Positions 60,842 through 64,000 of a stretch of 64,000 nucleotides of DNA are shown piece by piece. This DNA is from Globicephala melas. Its lineage: Eukaryota > Chordata > Mammalia > Artiodactyla > Delphinidae. The notes under the pieces were generated by a model. That model worked only from the letters and a program-made list of their open reading frames with translations, was not told the origin of the DNA and searched no databases. A program made the position numbers and the translations under genes. Where the stretch lies: NCBI RefSeq assembly GCF_963455315.2, contig NW_027207350.1, forward strand, positions 62,001 to 126,000, read 5' to 3'. The first letter of the stretch is position 1; every line of letters starts with the position of its first letter.

Positions 60842-63360
60842 GTACGACAACGCTCTAGGGGGAGCGTACGTGTGAGGGCGCGGGTTAGTGTCTGCGTACG
60901 GGTTAGGATTAGGGGACGGCTGAGGGTCAGGCTTCGGGGAAGGGTTAGGGTTAGGCTTCGGGCTAGGGTTAGGGTTAGGGCACGGGGACGGTTTAGGGTC
61001 CAGTTGAGGGTACGACAACGCTCTAGTGGGAGCGTACGTGTGAGGGCACGGGTTAGTGTCAGCGTACGGGTTAGGATTAGGGGACGGCTGAGGGTCAGGC
61101 TTCGGGGAAGGGTTAGGGTTAGGGTTCGGGCTAGGGTTAGGGTTAGGTTACAGGGACGGTTTAGGGTCCAGGTGAGGATACGACAACGCTCTAGGGGGAG
61201 CGTACGTGTGAGGGCGCGGGTTAGTGTCAGCGTACGGGTTAGGATTAGGGGACCGCTGAGGGTCAGGCTTCGGGGAAGGGTTAGGGTTAGGGTTCGGGCT
61301 AGGGTTAGGGTTAGGGGACGGTTACGGTTTAGGGTCCAGGTGAGGGTACGACAACGCTCTAGGGGGAGCGTACGTGTGAGGGCGTGGGTTAGTGTCAGCG
61401 TACGGGTTAGGATTAGGGGACGGCTGAGGGTCAGGCTTCCGGGAAGGGTTAGGGTTAGGGTTCGGGCTAGGGTTAGGGTTAGGGGACGGGGACGGTTTAG
61501 GGTCCAGGTGAGGGTATGACAACGCTCTAGGGGGAGCGTACGTGTGAGGGCGCGGGTTAGTGTCAGCGTACGGGTTAGGATTAGGGGACGGCTGAGGGTC
61601 AGGCTTCGGGGAACGGTTAGGGTTAGGGTTTGGGCTAGGGTTAGGGTTAGGGGACGGGGACGGTTTAGGGTCCAGGTGAGGGTACGACAACGCTCTAGGG
61701 GGAGCGTACGTGTGAGGGCGCGGGTTAATGTCAGCGTACGGGTTAGGATTAGGGGACGGCTGAGGGTCAGGCTTCGGGGAAGATTTAGGGTTAGGCTTCG
61801 GGCTAGGGTTAGGGTTAGGGGACGGGGACGGTTTAGGTTCCAGGTGAGGGTACGACAACGCTCTAGGGGGAGCGTACGTGTGAGGGCGCGGGTTAGTGTC
61901 AGCGTACGGGTTAGGATTAGGGGACGGCTGAGGGTCAGGGTTCGGGGAAGGGTTAGGGTTAGGCTTCGGGCTAGGGTTAGGGTTAGGGGACGGGGACGGT
62001 TTAGGGTCCAGGTGAGGGTACGACAACGCTCTAGGGGGAGCGTACGTGTGAGGGCGTGGGTTAGTGTCAGCGTACGGGTTAGGATTAGGGGACGGCTGAG
62101 GGTCAGGCTTCGGGGAAGGGTTAGGGTTAGGGTTCGGGCTAGGGTTAGGGTTAGGGGACGGGGACGGTTTAGGGTCCAGGTGAGGGTACGACAACGCTCT
62201 AGGGGGAGCGTACGTGTGAGGGCGCGGGTTAGTGTCAGCGTACGGGTTAGGATTAGGGGACGGCTGAGGGTCAGGCTTCGGGGAAGGGTTAGGGTTAGGG
62301 TTCGGGCTAGGGTTAGGGTTAGGGGACGGGGACGGTTCAGGGTCCAGGTGAGGGTACGACAACGCTCTAGGGGGAGCGTACGTGTGAGGGCGCGGGTTAG
62401 TGTCAGCGTACGGGTTAGGATTAGGGGACGGCTGAGGGTCAGGCTTCGGGGAAGGGTTAGGGTTAGGGTTCGGGCTAGGGTTAGGGTTTGGGGAAGGGGA
62501 CGGTTTAGGGTCCAGGTGAGGGTACGACAACGCTCTAGGGGGAGCGTACGTGTGAGGGCGCGGGTTAGTGTCAGCGTACGGGTTAGGATTAGGGGACGGC
62601 TGAGGGTCAGGCTTCGGGGAAGGGTTAGGGTTAGGGTTCGGGCTAGGGTTAGGGTTAGGGGACGGGGACGGTTTAGGGTCCAGGTGAGGGTACGACAACG
62701 CTCTAGGGGGAGTGTACGTGTGAGGGCGCGGGTTACTGTCAGCGTACGGGTTAGGATTAGGGGACGGCTGAGGGTCAGGTTTCGGGGAAGGGTTAGGGTT
62801 AGCCTTCGGGCTAGGGTTAGGGTTAGGGGACGGGGACGGTTTAGGGTCCAGGTGAGGGTACGACAACGCTCTAGGGGGAGCGTACGTGTGAGGGCGCGGG
62901 TTAGTGTCAGCGTACGGGTTAGGATTAGGGGACGGCTGAGGGTCAGGCTTCGGGGAAGGGTTAGGGTTAGGGTTCGGGCTAGGGTTAGGGTTAGGGGACC
63001 GGGACGGTTTAGGGTCCAGTTGAGGGTACGACAACGCTCTAGGGGGAGCGTACGTGTGAGGGCGCGGGTTAGTGTCAGCGTACGGGTTAGGATTAGGGGA
63101 CGGCTGAGGGTCAGGCTTCGGGGAAGGGTTAGGGTTAGGGTTCGGGCTAGGGTTAGGGTTAGGGGACGGGGACGGTTTAGGGTCCAGGTGAGGGTACGAC
63201 AACGCTCTAGGGGGAGCGTACGTGTGAGGGCGCGGGTTAGTGTCAGCGTACGGGTTAGGATTAGGGGACGGCTGAGGGTCAGGCTTCAGGGAAGGGTTAG
63301 GGTTAGGCTTCGGCTAGGGTTAGGGTTAGGGGACGGGGACGGTTTAGGGTCCAGGTGAGG
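60842..63360 (+). repeat. Block C, superblock 3 copy (15 units)
   Basis: It aligns with 23,159-25,678 at a constant 37,683 bp from GTGTCTGCG (about 60,888) to CTTCAGGGAAGGG (63,284). It also shares GGACGGTTACGG (about 61,315) with superblock 2. The final unit (63,194) is 167 bp because one G is lost in CTTCGGCTAGG near 63,311, a change not seen in the other copies. Confidence 0.88.
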
Positions 63361-64000
63361 GTACGACAACGCTCTAGGGGGAGCGTACGTGTGAGGGCGC
63401 GGGTTAGTGTCAGCGTAAGGGTTAGGATTAGGGGACTGCTGAGGGTCAGGCTTCGGGGAAGGGTTAGGGTTCGGCTTCGGGCTAGGGTTAGGGTTAGGGG
63501 ACGGGGACGGTTTAGGGTCCAGGTGAGGGTACGACAACGCTCTAGGGGGAGCGTACGTGTGAGGGCGCGGGTTAGTGTCAGCGTACGGGTTAGGATTAGG
63601 GGACGGCTGAGGGTCAGGCTTCGGGGAAGGGTTAGGGTTAGGGTTCGGGCTAGGGTTAGGGTTAGGGGACGGGGACGGTTTAGGGTCCAGGTGAGGGTAC
63701 GACAACGCTCTAGGGGGAGCGTACGTGTGAGGGCGCGGGTTAGTGTCAGCGTACGGGTTAGGATTAGGGGACGGCTGAGGGTCAGGCTTCGGGGAAGGGT
63801 TAGGGTTAGGGTTCGGGGTACGGTTAGGGTTAGGGGACGGGGACGGTGTAGGGTCCAGGTGAGGGTACGACAACGCTCTAGGGGGAGCATACGTGTGAGG
63901 GCGCGGGTTAGTGTCAGCGTACGGGGTAGGATTAGGGGACGGCTGAGGGTCAGGCTTCGAGGAAGGGTTAGGGTTAGGGTTCGGGCTACGGTTAGGGTTA
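63361..64000 (+). repeat. Array end of window, returning to family-B variants
   Basis: Three full units and part of a fourth. The first has GTAAGGG and GGACTGCTG, as in repeat G and the end of block C. The last two have GGGGTACGG (about 63,816), GCATACG (about 63,888), CGGGGTAGG (about 63,922) and GGGCTACGG (about 63,983). These resemble family B at about 17,230-17,410. The array runs off the edge with no sign of a boundary. Confidence 0.85.

Larger units (their letters stand above)
1..64000 (+). repeat. 168-bp telomere-derived satellite array, whole window
   Basis: The whole window is a head-to-tail array of one unit. Anchors (GTACGACAAC or a one- or two-base variant) run from 91 to 63,865, giving 379 full units: 356 of 168 bp, 14 of 174, 7 of 167, one of 169 and one of 192. 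These lengths sum exactly to the 63,774 bp between the outer anchors, so no insertion or unique spacer is present. Orientation never changes, and the G-rich strand is + throughout. The consensus unit has 81 G, 23 C, 35 T and 29 A, about 62% GC with strong G over C skew. Both edges cut a unit, so the array continues beyond the window on each side. I infer a subtelomeric or heterochromatic satellite of a eukaryote with TTAGGG telomeres. No gene, tRNA, rRNA or transposon is seen. Confidence 0.98.

Noticed and set aside
1..64000. True telomere (pure TTAGGG tract)
   Set aside because: Perfect TTAGGG runs are only two or three repeats long and sit inside a regular 168-bp unit. This is telomere-like satellite, not an active telomere.
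1..64000. Plant-type TTTAGGG heptamer origin
   Set aside because: TTTAGGG occurs about once per unit (CGGTTTAGGGTCC), but the register of the whole unit is six, not seven, and 168 divided into heptamers gives no consistent pattern.
1..64000. CRISPR array
   Set aside because: Although repeats are regular, there are no unique spacers. The whole period is repeated sequence and the context is a eukaryotic satellite.
1..64000. Transposon or retroelement insertion inside the array
   Set aside because: The anchor ledger accounts for every base as satellite units. The largest excess in any unit is 24 bp, which is a subrepeat.
1..64000. Assembly artefact in which one short read cluster was repeated
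   Set aside because: Units carry hundreds of distinct, ordered variants and inherited odd-length units, so the array is not a simple computational repetition. Exact copy numbers of near-identical blocks still need read support.

Overview
The window is one uninterrupted tandem satellite array. I find no gene, RNA gene, transposon, CRISPR array or unique sequence in it. Using one fixed anchor in the repeat unit (first at 91, last at 63,865) I walked every copy. There are 379 complete head-to-tail units plus a partial unit at each edge: 356 of 168 bp, 14 of 174 bp, 7 of 167 bp, one of 169 bp and one of 192 bp. These lengths add up exactly to the distance between first and last anchor, so nothing is hidden between units. 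All units lie in the same orientation.

The unit looks like an expanded, decayed telomere repeat. Its 168 bp divide into 28 hexamers in one constant register, with consensus close to TAGGGT (TTAGGG rotated). Five hexamers are exact and eight more differ by one base. G is at hexamer position 3 in 27 of 28. The + strand is very G-rich (consensus 81 G, 35 T, 29 A, 23 C). This points to a eukaryote with TTAGGG-type telomeres, probably a subtelomeric or other heterochromatic block. The species cannot be named from the sequence.

The array is layered: 6 bp, then 24 bp, 168 bp, higher-order repeats of 4 to 40 units, then superblocks. Family A is a 40-unit, 6,743-bp repeat with two nearly identical copies (1,267-14,752) and a shortened third (to about 16,270). 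Family B is an 18-unit, 3,024-bp repeat (16,271 to about 22,654). Block C (23,159 to about 25,678) follows. Then come a mixed stretch, a 4-unit repeat (28,367-29,710), a 19-unit 3,191-bp repeat (30,551-36,092) and mixed units to 40,124. The order A-B-C recurs at 40,125-47,864 and again at 55,616-63,360. An 11-unit repeat (47,529-51,055), a 12/7-unit repeat (51,056-54,247) and an irregular patch (54,248-55,615) lie between those two. The last 640 bp return to family-B variants.

Very long open frames, up to about 3,600 codons on both strands, cross the array. They follow from the arithmetic of a TTAGGG-derived hexamer repeat, in which four of six frames lack stops, and should not be annotated as proteins. 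The interest lies in the repeat's origin and hierarchy, its dense G-quadruplex potential and its record of recent segmental amplification.
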